Shown: positions 1 to 10,259, numbered from the stretch's first letter. The stretch is 64,000 bases of DNA from Nematostella vectensis (GCF_932526225.1 NC_064048.1:335340-399339); one strand, 5' to 3'. The notes: a model not told the origin generated them from the sequence alone. Made by a program: numbers and translations.

Positions 1-345
1 ACTAATATCGCGAAAAGCAGTGGTGCTAGTTAAGTTCCCTGAGGGATTCCCCTATTAGGGGACACAGGCGTAGACAACGAGCTTCCTATACTTACACGCT
101 TCGATCTTTCCGTTAAGAAAGAAAAAACCCTAATGTCAAGTTTGTTGATTACATGTGACGCAAGCAGATCCAGGGTGAACCCTTCTAAAATCTTCGCTAG
201 GGGTGAAGTCAGCGTGATCCTTGGGTATGGGGATGATGTTGGAGGACTTCAGGCGCTTGGGCACATGTCCCTCCTTCAGGGAGTTGTTGTACATATTCGC
301 CACGACGGAGGCGAGTACTTAAGCAAACTCCTTCGACGTTGATGG
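1..345 (-). pseudogene. Non-LTR retrotransposon reverse transcriptase fragment, decayed
   Basis: On the minus strand, positions 1-70 read as the conserved reverse-transcriptase block VSPNRGIPQGT, a stop codon, then LAPLLFAIL. Positions about 315-190 read an upstream part with SLKEGHVPKRLKSSN and IIPIPKDHAD, typical of the segment before the RT catalytic core in LINE ORF2. The sequence between the two blocks is missing or scrambled and carries stops, so this is a dead copy. It runs off the left edge of the window. The family (CR1, L2 or RTE-like) cannot be fixed from this much sequence. Confidence 0.75.
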
Positions 346-714
346 ACATTTCATCAAACCAGCCCAGGCAGCACGCGACCTCGGAGTAATCATCGATTCG
401 AGTTTATCTATGACAAAAGATGTCAACAGCATCTGCAAATCAGCCTACCATTCTATAAGGAACATTGGCAGAATCCGGAAATACCTTGACCGCAATAACT
501 GTGAGCAATTCATGCTTTCATAACATCAAAACTAGATGCCTGTAATAGTCTTCTGTCTGGACTCCAAGAAAAAGAAATCGCCAAACTACAGCGTGTTCAG
601 AACTCTGCCGCAAGACTAATCGTTGGTGCTAAGAAGAGGGACGCCATTACACCCATTCTTAAGGAACTTCACTGGCTACCTGTTGCTTCTAGAATAGACT
701 TTTATCTTATTACC
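346..714 (+). pseudogene. CR1/L2-like LINE ORF2 C-terminal fragment
   Basis: The plus strand reads FIKPAQAARDLGVIIDSS, then blocks with [25 protein letters not shown] and [15 protein letters not shown]. This order is characteristic of the region after the YADD motif in CR1/L2/Rex-type LINEs. At least one frameshift is present near 515. The fragment starts where the minus-strand LINE fragment ends and stops abruptly at 714, where Penelope-like terminal sequence begins. It is a recombined remnant with no intact reading frame. Confidence 0.75.
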
Positions 715-774
715 AGTAATATATTCTTAATAAATCTCCTGATGAGTGAAACGGTAGTTCGCGTGTTTTTTTCC
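715..774 (+). repeat. Deleted copy of Penelope-like terminal repeat (dead hammerhead)
   Basis: These 60 bases match 1582-1670 except that 28 nt corresponding to 1616-1643 are missing. The lost part contains half of stem II, the GAA core, stem III and the cleavage site, so this copy cannot form a ribozyme. The two copies flank the Penelope-like coding remnant as direct repeats, the arrangement known for pLTRs of Penelope-like elements. Confidence 0.75.
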
Positions 775-1494
775 ACACCACAAACAAACGCAAGAACCGC
801 CAGCGCAACAACATCATCTGGTACAACCCCCCTTTTAGCAAGAACACAAGCACCAACATCGGCCACAAATTCCTCTCACTCATAGACAAGCACTTCCCTA
901 AAGACCACAAACTCAGAAAAATCTTCAACCGGAACACAATCAAAATCAGTTATAGCTGCATGAGCAACACCAAGCAGATAATTGACAGCCACAACAAACG
1001 CATAATCGCCTCATCAATAACAACAGAAGACGCCCCCACCTCCCTCGCCACCGCCAACAACAAAACATGCAACTGCAGACAAAAGAACGCGTGCCCCCTT
1101 GACGGAAACTGCCTCCAATCATCTGTTATCTACCAAGCCACTGTAACAAGAAAGGACAACAACACCTCCGAAACCTACGTAGGACTAACCTAGAACGAAT
1201 TTAAGACAAGATATAGAAACCACACCGCCTCATTCCGACACGCTAAACACAGAAACTCGACCGAACTAAGCAAGTACATATGGAGCCTTAAAGACAACGA
1301 CATAGAACACTTTATTTCATTGAAAATCCTGTCATCTCACTCCACCTACAACAGCTCTAGCAAAAGATGTAATCTCTGCCTAAAAAAAAAAACTTATCAT
1401 TATCCGCCAACCCAAGCTATCAACTTTAAACAAGCGTAACGAGCTAGTGTCTTCGTGCCGCCACAGAAACAAAGCCTTGTTATGCAACAGCTGA
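775..1494 (+). pseudogene. Penelope-like element 3' coding end with GIY-YIG-type endonuclease remnant
   Basis: Reading from about 775 gives a basic Asn-rich segment, then [16 protein letters not shown], a Cys-rich motif, then SVIYQATVT and ETYVGLT. These correspond to the GIY and YIG halves of a GIY-YIG nuclease (here VIY and YVG), followed by EFKTRYRNHTASF with the expected Arg and His. A TAG stop interrupts the frame at 1191, and an A-run near 1381 shifts the frame before the likely original stop at 1492. Penelope-like elements encode RT plus GIY-YIG; only the C-terminal part is present. Non-functional, but the family call is well supported by the nearby hammerhead motif. Confidence 0.7.
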
Positions 1495-1581
1495 ACTATT
1501 CAATTTCACCTTAACAGCCATTCAAATTTCACGCCCTATTTTTATGTTAATTTTACACATAGATAGTATATAAGTGATGGT

Positions 1582-1670
1582 AGTAATATATTCTTAATAA
1601 ATCTCCTGATGAGTGGGCAACCACGAAACAGGTTTGTAGAGATGAAACGGTAGTTCGCGTGTTTTTTTCC
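1582..1670 (+). repeat. Penelope-like terminal repeat (intact copy carrying hammerhead)
   Basis: Direct repeat of 715-774 including the 28 nt lost there. It lies about 90 bp downstream of the inferred end of the Penelope-like coding remnant and contains the hammerhead ribozyme. Sequence up to about 1775 may still belong to the terminal repeat but has no second copy here for comparison. Confidence 0.7.
1601..1643 (+). ncRNA. Type I hammerhead ribozyme
   Basis: All parts of a minimal type I hammerhead are present in order. Stem I 5' strand ATCTC is 1601-1605 and the core CTGATGA is 1606-1612. Stem II is GTGG with loop GCAA and CCAC (1613-1624), followed by core GAA at 1625-1627. Stem III is ACA with loop GGTT and TGT (1628-1637), and the cleavage nucleotide A is at 1638. 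Stem I 3' strand GAGAT is 1639-1643 and pairs fully with the 5' strand. The predicted cut is after A1638 (GUA triplet, where GUC is commoner). Penelope-like elements are known to carry such minimal hammerheads with short stem III, which fits the context. Activity is inferred. Confidence 0.85.
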
Positions 1671-1854
1671 TACAAACCAAGATATATCCCGCTCTACACC
1701 TATGTATTGAGCACTGTTATATGAACGCCTGCACTCACGCATTATATATATACATCAGTTATATATGTGTAAGATAGAGTTTTAGAGAAACTATTGAGTA
1801 GAATAGAGTAGGATTGTTGTAAAGCATTGAGATTTTTATAATGCTATATTAAAT

Positions 1855-1897
1855 TATTATTATTATTATATTGAAGGATCCAGCAGAGGAAAGGAGG
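1855..1897. repeat. Left end of 75/85-bp satellite, split by insertion
   Basis: The sequence ending in CCAGCAGAGGAAAGGAGG is the end of the same unit that resumes at 4168 with GGAGGGTATCTAAATAG. The two halves reconstitute one satellite unit once the intervening 2.27 kb is removed. Confidence 0.7.
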
Positions 1898-2432
1898 CAG
1901 GGTTCGTACAATTTTCCACAAATGAAATCCAAGGACTTTTAAGGACTTTTTCAATGACTTTTTGTAGAAATTCAAGGACAAGTGAAACGATAAATTCATA
2001 GAGACAATAGAGGGCAAATATACTTTTCCAAGTCTTACCAAGGCTTTTATCAATTGTACATTGTTTATTTTATATACGAAAATAGACTGTTATTAAACAG
2101 TGATTTCAAGCAAACGTTCGCCTACAGATTTTCAACTTTGGGTGAGATCCTCAAATTTTCCAAACTTTATTCTTTCAAAGCCTTTTGCTTTTCCTTAGCA
2201 CAGATTCGCAGTGCAATCTACTTAGTGAGGAGGCCTAGTTGTGCCCTTTGAACAATTTCACTTGTTCTCTAGTTCTTCTTGGCATTTTCGATTACAGCTT
2301 ACAACAATCTTCTCCTTGGCTCTTCTCTAGTCTTCATGACATTGGATCTAATGTTTCCTCCCTTGACTTACTGCATCTATAGCAGCGCCTTTCTTATATC
2401 TAGATCAGCAAGCCCATGATTGTGAACAACTT

Positions 2433-2830
2433 TCAACAAGTTTCATTTACAGAGAAGTCTCTTTTGACTCTTGCCTGACCAAGGTGAATTCTAGGGTATG
2501 AAGCGTTTCTGGTCACTGTAGGAGAGACAGCAGCATGGATTTAGAGCACTACGATCAACAAGTTTCTTTATTAAGGTTTTCAACTGACATTTACAGAGAA
2601 GTCTCTTTCGACTCTTGCCTGACCATGAGAGAGTGTCAACAGATACAAATACAACTCTTCCAGGCTAGATGCTGTAAGAAGAATCCAGTCAGAATCAAGG
2701 AAAGAATATCGGACACACGTATAACAACAACTCATAATTCAGAAGGTGAATTCTAGGGGATGAAGCGTTTCTGGTCCTTTATAAAGCACTGTAGGAGAGA
2801 CAGCAGCATGGATTTAGAGCACTACGATCA
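2433..2830 (+). repeat. Local segmental duplication inside the transposon
   Basis: Three blocks occur twice in the same order. They are a block at 2445-2480 matching 2589-2625, a block at 2481-2513 matching 2745-2777, and a block at 2514-2556 matching 2788-2830. The second copy has about 120 extra bases between the first and second block. Identity by eye is above 90 percent, so the duplication is recent relative to the LINE fragment beside it. Confidence 0.65.
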
Positions 2831-2859
2831 TGTGAAAAACATCTTCTTGGTTTTATACA

Positions 2860-3411
2860 AACGTTGTTGGACAATATGCATTAAGGTAATCAGATCGACG
2901 TTTTGGTGATGGATTTCAGTAAAGCATTTGACAAGGGAAATCACCGACTCCTTGTATCAAAGATGAAGCACTATGGCGTTTGTGTTAAAACCAATCAGTG
3001 GATCAAGTCCTTCCTATCTGCAAGGAAGCAGAAGGTGGTGTTTGTCGGGGAATAATCTGAAATTGAAAGGTTTGCGCTTCATCGCTACGACAGAACAGCA
3101 AGTGTAAGTGAGATGCTCAATTATCTGGGTTGGTCCTCACTATAGAAATCCGAAGAAAGAGAGCAAGGCTCCTGATGTTCTACAAGATACACCATGGCCT
3201 TGTTGTCACTGATAGCCTGCCAACAGTCCCGCCGATGTATAGAATAAGCAGGCATATGAATAGCCAAAGCTACAAATTGCCACCTTCAAGAACCAACTAT
3301 CACCAAAAAATCGTTCTTCCCGCGGACCATCAGGGATTGGAACTGTCTACCGGAACTAACTGCAACACTTTTGAGAAAGCAAGCGAACTATTATTGCGTG
3401 AACTTATGTAA
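2860..3411 (+). pseudogene. LINE reverse transcriptase fragment with large internal deletion
   Basis: The plus strand reads VLVMDFSKAFDKGNHRLL, the RT motif A region (D-x-SKAFD), followed by a normal continuation to QKVVFVG. It then jumps to a C-terminal segment with SEERARLLMFYKIHHGL and PRTIRDWNCLPE, which is the usual end of CR1/Jockey-like ORF2. The catalytic YADD block is absent, and stops occur near 3055 and 3145. A dead copy nested in the 1898-4167 element. Confidence 0.75.
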
Positions 3412-4080
3412 CTTTACTTATTATATTTTTGTTATTTTATCGTTTTTGTTGAAATTATGATACCTCATAAGAATCTTGGCCTAGAAGGAGATGGAGTTAT
3501 ATGGAAGAAGAAGTACGCACCCAGCCTGTCTAGCTTGTGGCGAATGGTCAATCCGAGAAATAGTTCCGAGAGGACAAGAAGGCCTTTTTTGAAAATCAGA
3601 GAAAACGAGATCTTGCTATCTTAAGTACCAGAACGAGAAGTCGAATCTCTAAAATTCGAGAAATCGAGATGTCTTAAAATTTGGAGAGAAAATCAATATA
3701 TCCAAGGAACCACCTCTCTTGTAGTTAAAATCCAAGAAGATCGTCTTCTGGACTTGCTCAGCTTTCTCCACAAATTCTGTGTACTGGAGCACCAGGAGAT
3801 CACAATCTCCTATCTTCACATGCTTGTAGCCCACCATCGTCATCAGCAAGAGCTAGAACATGGCGAAGCACACTTCCTTTCTTTGTACAATCTGCGTATG
3901 ATCTATGCTGATCCTGTTTCTGGGCATGGATTTTACATACTTTATCTTGTACATAATTATACAAAGAAACAGCTCGCAAACCATATATTTGGCTACAATT
4001 TGCTATTAATCTTCACTCCAATAAGGTTTACTTTTGTTTCTTCAATCAAATATTTTTCAAGGACTTTCAAGGACTGATAA
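3412..4080. other. Interior of transposon without recognised gene
   Basis: Short open frames occur on both strands (minus about 3849-3649, plus 3754-4077), but none starts or ends convincingly and none resembles a known family. The minus frame begins only at a non-ATG codon. They may be remains of a transposon protein, but there is no positive evidence. Confidence 0.3.
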
Positions 4081-4172
4081 TAAGAATTCAAGCACTTTCC
4101 AAACCTTGAATTTCAAATATTAAAATTCAAGCACTTTCAAGGTTTTCAAGGACTTGTACGAACCCTGGGAGG

Positions 4173-4750
4173 GTATCTAAATAGACACCAAGAAGATTCT
4201 AATGAGATAATATCAGATAATATTACAATATGGTGGCATCCAGCAGAGGGAAGAAAGGTATCTAAATAGACACCAAGTAGATTCAAATAAGATAATATCT
4301 GATAATATTATAATATGGCGGCATCCAGCAGAGGGAAGAAAGGTATCTAGATAGACACCAAGTAGATTCTTATCAGATAATATCACAATATTGAAGGATC
4401 CAGCAGAGGGAAGGAAGGTATCTAAATAGACACCAAGTAGATTCAAATAAGATAATATCTTATAATATTACAATATTGAGGCATCCATCAGAGGGAAGGA
4501 GGGTATCTAAATAGATACCAAGTAGATTCTAATCAGATAATATCACAATATTGAAGGATCCAACAGAGGGAAGGAGGGTATTTAAATAGACACCAAGTAG
4601 ATTCTAATAAGATAACATCTGATAAAATAAAAATATTGAGGGGTCCAGCAGAGGGAATGAGGTAGACACCTCATTCCCTAGACACCTAGTGGATTAAAAT
4701 GTAAGCAATAATATCTGATAATATCAAAATATCGAGGGGTCAAACAGAGG
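4173..4750. repeat. Satellite of alternating 85- and 75-bp units
   Basis: The landmark GTATCTAAATAGACACC recurs at 4173, 4258, 4343, 4418, 4503 and 4578, with a truncated copy at 4662. Spacings are 85, 85, 75, 85, 75 and 84 bp. Each unit ends with a CCAGCAGAGGG-like block. The long and short variants differ by a 10-bp AT-rich segment. The array decays after 4700. Confidence 0.8.
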
Positions 4751-5890
4751 AAATTGTTCATTTTCACATTTTCGTTTGTAATAGTTTGTGTACGATTTTA
4801 GGTTCACAGATTGAGAGCACAAAGCCTAAATATAAAGAAAACCAGACATTAGGTAGCAAAGGAACCAAACCAACCCTAGTTTTACTAGACATTTCTTTTT
4901 CGTGCTCGTCTAAATGGGAATATACGAACGAAAACTAATCATCTCGATACCAAGCATCCAATAACTGGAACTCTCCTGAATAGAAAAAGGCCATTATAAA
5001 AAAAAACAAAAAACAACGACACCACAGGTAGCCCAGGCAACGGTATTTGAGTGCTACCGAAAATGGCGCCTCCAACCTTGTCACTTTCCTTAGAGGGGGA
5101 GAGAAGTCATAAATTCCGTTAAGAAAACCCTCCAAATCGTGTATTACATGTGAATTTGACAACAACAAGGCATTGTCTTAGTTTTAAGGCAATTTCATTG
5201 ACAACATTCTACAAAAAACGCTTTACTCTTCCCCTCTCAGATCAGCTGAGTTCCGAGCTACGAACAAGCAACCATTGCCTGGGCTACCTGTGCTCCTTCC
5301 CAGCGCGGTCAAGCGTAACTAATCGTACAACGGCGTCGGTCAAGGATGCTTGTGGCTACTTTCTCGTTTTAAAATACGGCTAGCGGCCAGGTAAAATGAT
5401 TTAGCTCGGAAGTTTTGCCGCACATCGGATGTAAGTGTACCCTGGCATAGGTCTGCGTGATAAAAATATTTTGTTTGTTATTTTTTCCTCTCGAATTTCG
5501 ACGGTATTTGGGTGCTACCGAAATTTTTTTCAACATTATCATAACTACTTTAGTTTACAATTACAAAAGAATTTTCTCTCCGAAAATAAAAACAAAACAA
5601 AATGCAACCCTTATTACCTATATTGTTTTTGCTATTGTCTGCATCTTGCATACTTTCTAATGTGTTTATTTATTTTTATTCGAATAGTTGTGGAAAATTA
5701 GTAAGGTTATAAATGGCATGATGAAAATATTGTTTTGAAAGAAAAAAATAATTAATTGTTTTCACTTTTATTTAGGTAAAACCAACCAAGGACTACCTGA
5801 GTGCCATGATTGATTATAAAGGCTGGAAGGCATAATAATAGGCAAATATTGAGATAATATAGTAGGGGATTTCTTACTTTTATACAACAG
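4751..5890. other. Intergenic DNA, two hairpin-forming motifs
   Basis: No gene is recognised. The short imperfect palindrome CGGTATTTGNGTGCTACCG occurs at 5041-5059 and again at 5502-5520. It can form a 5-bp stem and probably marks an interspersed repeat. Confidence 0.4.
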
Positions 5891-5899
5891 TATAAGCTT

Positions 5900-5973
5900 G
5901 GATGTAAATAAGCTTGTTACGATTAATAAGCTTGTTATTTACATCCTTGGATGTAAATAAGCTTGTTACGATT
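5900..5973. repeat. Small inverted plus direct repeat
   Basis: GGATGTAAATAA (5900-5911) is the reverse complement of 5935-5946. The 26 bases from 5948 then repeat 5900-5925 directly. The arrangement suggests a local snap-back duplication. Confidence 0.6.
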
Positions 5974-6678
5974 CACCTTCTTCAGTCTGCCCTGAAGAAG
6001 TCCTATCAAAGACGAAAATTTGGCAGAGCCGATTTCCAGTTTTTGGTGTATTATATCTTTGGAATGCTGTTTCATTCATTATTTGTTTCTTTGCAAGGGC
6101 AAAGCTGGTCAGAATGTAGCTTTGATAAAAGTTCTATACTTCTATAAAAGGAAGAGGTTTTTATTAGATCAAAGTACTTAAATTATATAAAGATAACAAC
6201 AAACTTGTGCTTTTTCAATAATAAATTTGTAAAGAAAACAGTTTTATATCAATCCTAAAGGTAATAGGGAAAGGGAAAAATACTAATATTTGTTATAAAT
6301 GTTTTAAAATAGAGTAACAATTTTTCAAATAGAGTCACATTTCTCCCTTTCTCCGCTCCCCATTGACTTTTTGTTTATTTGTATATTTATTCGTCTCTGC
6401 CCCAACATAGATCAATGAACATTACTTTCAGTAATTTAGGATTTGCCTCCATTGCATTCATTTTTGAGTAGCTTGTATGGGTGGATCCAAAATTTCTAAA
6501 AAAAAAAAGGCCAAAGGGTGGGTGCACCAATATGTAATGCATGTCAGGAGGTATATTTGTGGAGTTTAATTTCAACACATTCTTCTGAATAATCAGTTGC
6601 AGTACGTGAAAACTACGGTATGGCATCAAATTTTTTGGAATACTGTTACATCCTTGATATATTCTTCACAAGGTCAAA

Positions 6679-6692
6679 GGGGGGGGGGGGGG
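6679..6692 (+). repeat. Poly-G tract (14 G)
   Basis: An uninterrupted run of 14 G inside an interspersed repeat-like region. Confidence 0.9.
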
Positions 6693-6889
6693 TGCGTCAA
6701 CACAAAAAGGTATCAAATGCTGGCTCCGCCTTTAGGCAGTGCCTAAATCTATATATTTATTTTGAACACACTCTTATTCTGCATTCCAGAATGCATCACA
6801 CTTTTAAAAACAATATCCGGCTATCTGAGCCTAATGTTCTTAGCATGTTCTTAAACAAGTACCCGCACTATAAAAGGGCCTGGACCAGG

Positions 6890-7240
6890 TCCACGTAGGG
6901 GGTGGGGGGGGGGGGGGGGGGGGGCAGGGTGTAGGGGTATGTAAATCCGCCGATCCGCTACATTTGCGGGGCAAATCCGTGGATCCGCAGATACTTTTAG
7001 CTCCGCATGGTTTGACAGATAAACAATAGCATCGATTGAAATTCATTTCAAATCAGAAATTGGACCGTCAAAGAAGTCAAAATCCGAAATCCGCACCCAA
7101 ATTGTCAACAGATCCGTGATACGCCGTATTTCCAAAATCCGCTGAAATAATCATCAAAATCTGTAATCCGTGAGCATTTCGGGGCCGAATCCGCCGATCC
7201 GCGAACCTATTCACCCCCCCCCCCCCCCCCCCCAGTAAGG
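6890..7240. mobile_element. MITE-like repeat bounded by poly-G and poly-C
   Basis: The segment begins with G21 (6904-6924) and ends with C20 (7214-7233), so its ends are inverted copies of each other. The interior is built from many short repeats of the AATCCG type, including ATCCGCCGATCCGC at both ends. No coding capacity. A non-autonomous interspersed element is the most likely reading, but no target duplication was identified. Confidence 0.45.
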
Positions 7241-7424
7241 CTCAGTTGTCAGTAAACTGCCACGCGGTGCGGAGCTCCGGAGTTCAGTCAAGCGTGCCTT
7301 GTTTGCCCACGAGGAGCGAAACCCAAACTCAAATTTTGAAGCGCTTCTCTTCTCGTTTGCTCGGTTCATTTTCTCTTGTCTACTAACAATGAATAACCCA
7401 CCAAAAGAGTAGGATTATGCAGTA

Positions 7425-8300
7425 AAAATCCCGGGGGGTACTGCCGAGGTCTCCAAAACCTGACCCTAACAGAAACCAAAAATCCAAGATTTTTATACCC
7501 TACCGCAGACCTTAAGTTAAAGATATATACCCTACGCCATACCCATAGCTGGGGCATAGTGGATGCGCCATCACTTGGGGCACATAACGACGAAAAGAAA
7601 CAAAAACTTCGAGCTGTTACAGATATTAAAAAAAAACAATGTCACAGTTGCGAGCTTGTTGCACCACTCTGGCCCATACATGAGGAATTGAAATGGTAAG
7701 TAAAATAACACTGATTCAGACAAGCTTTGTATGGTGGTGGAATAAACCTGCTTGTGTAATTACATGTTTCTCTTCGCAATATTCCAAACTAAAGGCAGCT
7801 ACGACGCCATATCAAATCCCTTGGTTTATATTGTGAAATCAACATTGCAGATGCTAGGATTGACAATGCAAAAAACACCGACAAGCCTGAAACTGAAAAC
7901 AAAGTGTGACTGGTATTAACACTTGTCAAAAACCACTGTAGGTTATGTTTACACATATAATTGATAATTGACTCTCCAGTACTATTGTCTACAAGGGCGG
8001 TCCAATAAGTCGTGATTAAAGTGGAAATTCACTGTCAATCAAATGGTGTGCGGCAATGTATGTATTGGGTAGCCATACTGACAACTTTGCCCAGTCTACC
8101 AGAGACCTAACAAGAAAAAAAAAAGATACCCTTACATAGACCGACAAGCAAAAAAAAAACCCTGCATTAGACCGAAAAGCGAAAAAAAAAAGATACCCTA
8201 TCGTAGACCTCAAGAGCCCAAAAACCCTACCATAAAGGGCGGCACATACCCGTATATCAAATATGAGGGCGGAAGGGGGAAATGTGCGGGGAAATGAGTT
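7425..8300. repeat. Interspersed cnidarian-type repeat with CCCGGGGGGTACT end
   Basis: The left part carries CCCGGGGGGTACTGCCG and repeated TACCCTACC-like blocks. The right part (8100-8290) carries repeated runs of the form ACCGAAAAGCG followed by A-runs, then GGGCGGCACATACCCG. The two parts look like the ends of one family separated by about 500 bp of unrelated sequence. No ORF of note. Confidence 0.4.
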
Positions 8301-8773
8301 CAAATTATTAACACAACTAAAAAGTCTAAAAACTACTAAAAACTAAAAAATACCGGCGCAATGTTACGGCGTGTTGTCATTTTAAAGTTTGAATTTTATT
8401 CAGCCGAAAGGAGGCGGAGCTTAGCCCTTTTATAGTGCGGGTCCTTGTTTAAAGAAGGCCAATCACGCCGCCATTTTATGCTCCCGCTCAATGGCGAGTC
8501 ACACAAGCACCCATTTCCATCGGCTAATTCAAGCGAGTAACCAAGATATCAACTATCAACTATCGTCAACAACATATCAGACTTCATGCGTAGATTGTTA
8601 TTTCGAAGTTTCCTTGCGAATAAACCGCTGTATTTTCAATGATAAACAATAATAAATGAGAAGTTTATCGTCATTTGGTGAAATCTCAGACTGGACGTTC
8701 TTATAAAAATGTTCTTTTATAAAAAAAAAAATGTAGCTTAGTTTTTGGCACGGATGCCATTGTTTAATTTTAA

Positions 8774-8936
8774 GGGTGGTTCTCACTTGCAAGTAAGCGC
8801 AAGTTTTTTTCCGATTCTCACTGGAATCTAAGCGCAAGAGAACGCGACTGCTTGATTTTCTTCCGCTGCTTGCGCTTATGTTTGACTGATTCTCACTTGT
8901 GTTGCGCTTGCGCCTGCCTCCTAGTGAGAACCAGCC
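8774..8936. mobile_element. 163-bp MITE with GGNTGGTTCTCACT inverted ends
   Basis: The left end GGGTGGTTCTCACTTG is complementary to the right end, which reads AGTGAGAACCAGCC. TTAA precedes the left end (8770-8773) and TTTA follows the right end (8937-8940), suggesting a TTAA target duplication with one mutated base. The interior has repeated GCGCAAG/CTTGCGC motifs. An interior segment with TTTGACTGATTCTCACTTGT is the building block of the minisatellite at 50.5 kb. Confidence 0.65.
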
Positions 8937-9368
8937 TTTAGTCCCTAAAAATGGTAGTAAAATCGATAGTTTTCGGTAAAACTCCCACGGCCATTAAACA
9001 ATGTTAAGGGTTTTATTCAGGCTAATTAACGTCTTTATCAGTCGTTAAGTGAAGCGGTAAGTTTTTGTTTGACAATCGCGTACAAGACGCTTTAGAATTC
9101 AGACAAAGGAAATTGACAATGGGGTTAAATTCCCAAAATAATCGTATGCATTATGCAAGCATTACCAAGCGCAACCGCACTTCCTAGCACTCAATCTTGT
9201 TTCCTGCATAGATCTCTTCGTGTGACTCAGAAACTTGTTAAATAAGCCGGTAATTAGCCTAGCTGCTATCATAATCAATCTTTACAGAGAATTTGTTCTC
9301 CAGTGCTTACGTGAGTACTAAATACACACTTGTTTGCTGAACTTTCTAAACAAAGATCTTAGCGACGA

Positions 9369-10076
9369 ATGGCTGCCACACTCAAGACTAAACAACAGGA
9401 AAAAAAACACTTGATAGAGGCAATGAAAGCCGAATCGCATGTGATGGCAAAGGGAAGACAAGATGTATTATCACTGGAGAAAATGATGGTGCAAAGTTTG
9501 AGAGTTTGTGGCCCCGGAAGAAAGTCTTTAGGATTCCGATACAAATATTCAAATCTAAACACAACTCAACAAACATCCAATGGACTCCAAATTCGTGAAA
9601 TCGTTGGAGTCCTTGAAGATAGCTCTAAGTCTTTGCCACGTATTACAAATAATGTTGGAGCTAAGAGTGATTTGAATGGAAAATGTGGATTATTGACTTT
9701 GACCACGACAAATGTAGCGCTTACCTGGGCAACCCGTCAGAATGGTCTCGAGGCGACAGAGCAAACAAGCATTCGTGTCACTCCGATAGAAACAGTGCTA
9801 AAACGACAACACAAACCCAAGAAATATACCGCAGCAAAGTACAGGACGACTTTGAAATCTTTCAAAAGAATGAGAGAAAAACTATCGCAATCAAAAGTCA
9901 AACGCCATTCCAGGGAAAATAGCGAAGCGCAAGAGGAATGGACTGATGGAATAACGGATTTTGGATCGAGTCATGTGTCGCCGGCAAAAAGCGATCGCGC
10001 GTTAACAAGAGCTAGTGGAGAAAGAACAATGGAGTCACGTGGTAAGGACACATTGCCGAAAATTCGAGTCAACTGA
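9369..10076 (+). CDS. Hypothetical basic protein, 235 aa, single open frame
   Basis: An uninterrupted 235-codon frame, by far the longest in the first 44 kb that is not repeat-derived. It begins at an ATG followed by GCT (MAATLKTKQQEKK). The protein is hydrophilic, has no signal peptide or membrane segment, and is Lys/Arg-rich, especially at residues 145-185 (RQHKPKKYTAAKYRTTLK, KRMREKLSQSKVKRH). The N-terminal 50 residues are charged and could be helical. A polyadenylation-type AATAAA lies at 10254-10259, about 180 bp after the stop. No family was recognised. It could be an intronless lineage-specific gene or the 3' exon of a larger gene. Confidence 0.5.
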   Translation: MAATLKTKQQEKKHLIEAMKAESHVMAKGRQDVLSLEKMMVQSLRVCGPGRKSLGFRYKYSNLNTTQQTSNGLQIREIVGVLEDSSKSLPRITNNVGAKSDLNGKCGLLTLTTTNVALTWATRQNGLEATEQTSIRVTPIETVLKRQHKPKKYTAAKYRTTLKSFKRMREKLSQSKVKRHSRENSEAQEEWTDGITDFGSSHVSPAKSDRALTRASGERTMESRGKDTLPKIRVN

Positions 10077-10253
10077 TTTTATGGTCAAAATGACTATAAG
10101 ACCCGTTTACACTGGCAATTTTGTCGCGCGTCACGAGGTGCGTTCACGAGGTGCGTTCACGAGGTGCGAAGTTCTTGCAAGTGGTAACAAGCCTTTAAAG
10201 GTATAATGATGAGGATATTTTTTTACCTAAGGGTCGAGAACTTAGAAATGTCT

Positions 10254-10259
10254 AATAAA
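10254..10259 (+). terminator. Candidate polyadenylation signal AATAAA
   Basis: Canonical hexamer about 180 bp downstream of the stop of the 235-codon frame. Placement suits a short 3' UTR, but AATAAA is frequent in AT-rich DNA. Confidence 0.35.

Larger units (their letters stand above)
1898..4167. mobile_element. DNA-transposon-like element with CAGGGTTCGTACA termini
   Basis: The left end CAGGGTTCGTACA (1898-1910) is the exact reverse complement of the right end (4155-4167). A 5-bp direct repeat GGAGG flanks both sides (1893-1897 and 4168-4172), and the interrupted satellite is precisely restored without the insert. Subterminal regions on both sides hold many short repeats related to CAAGGACTTT. 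No transposase was recognised. The interior holds a LINE fragment, a local duplication and unexplained short ORFs, so it is non-autonomous or a decayed composite. CAGGG ends recall hAT-like elements, but a 5-bp target duplication is not the usual 8 bp, so no superfamily is assigned. Confidence 0.7.

Noticed and set aside
10136-10168. Short GAGGTGCGTTCAC triplicate after the 235-codon frame
   Set aside because: Only two to three 12-bp copies; too small to treat as a distinct array.
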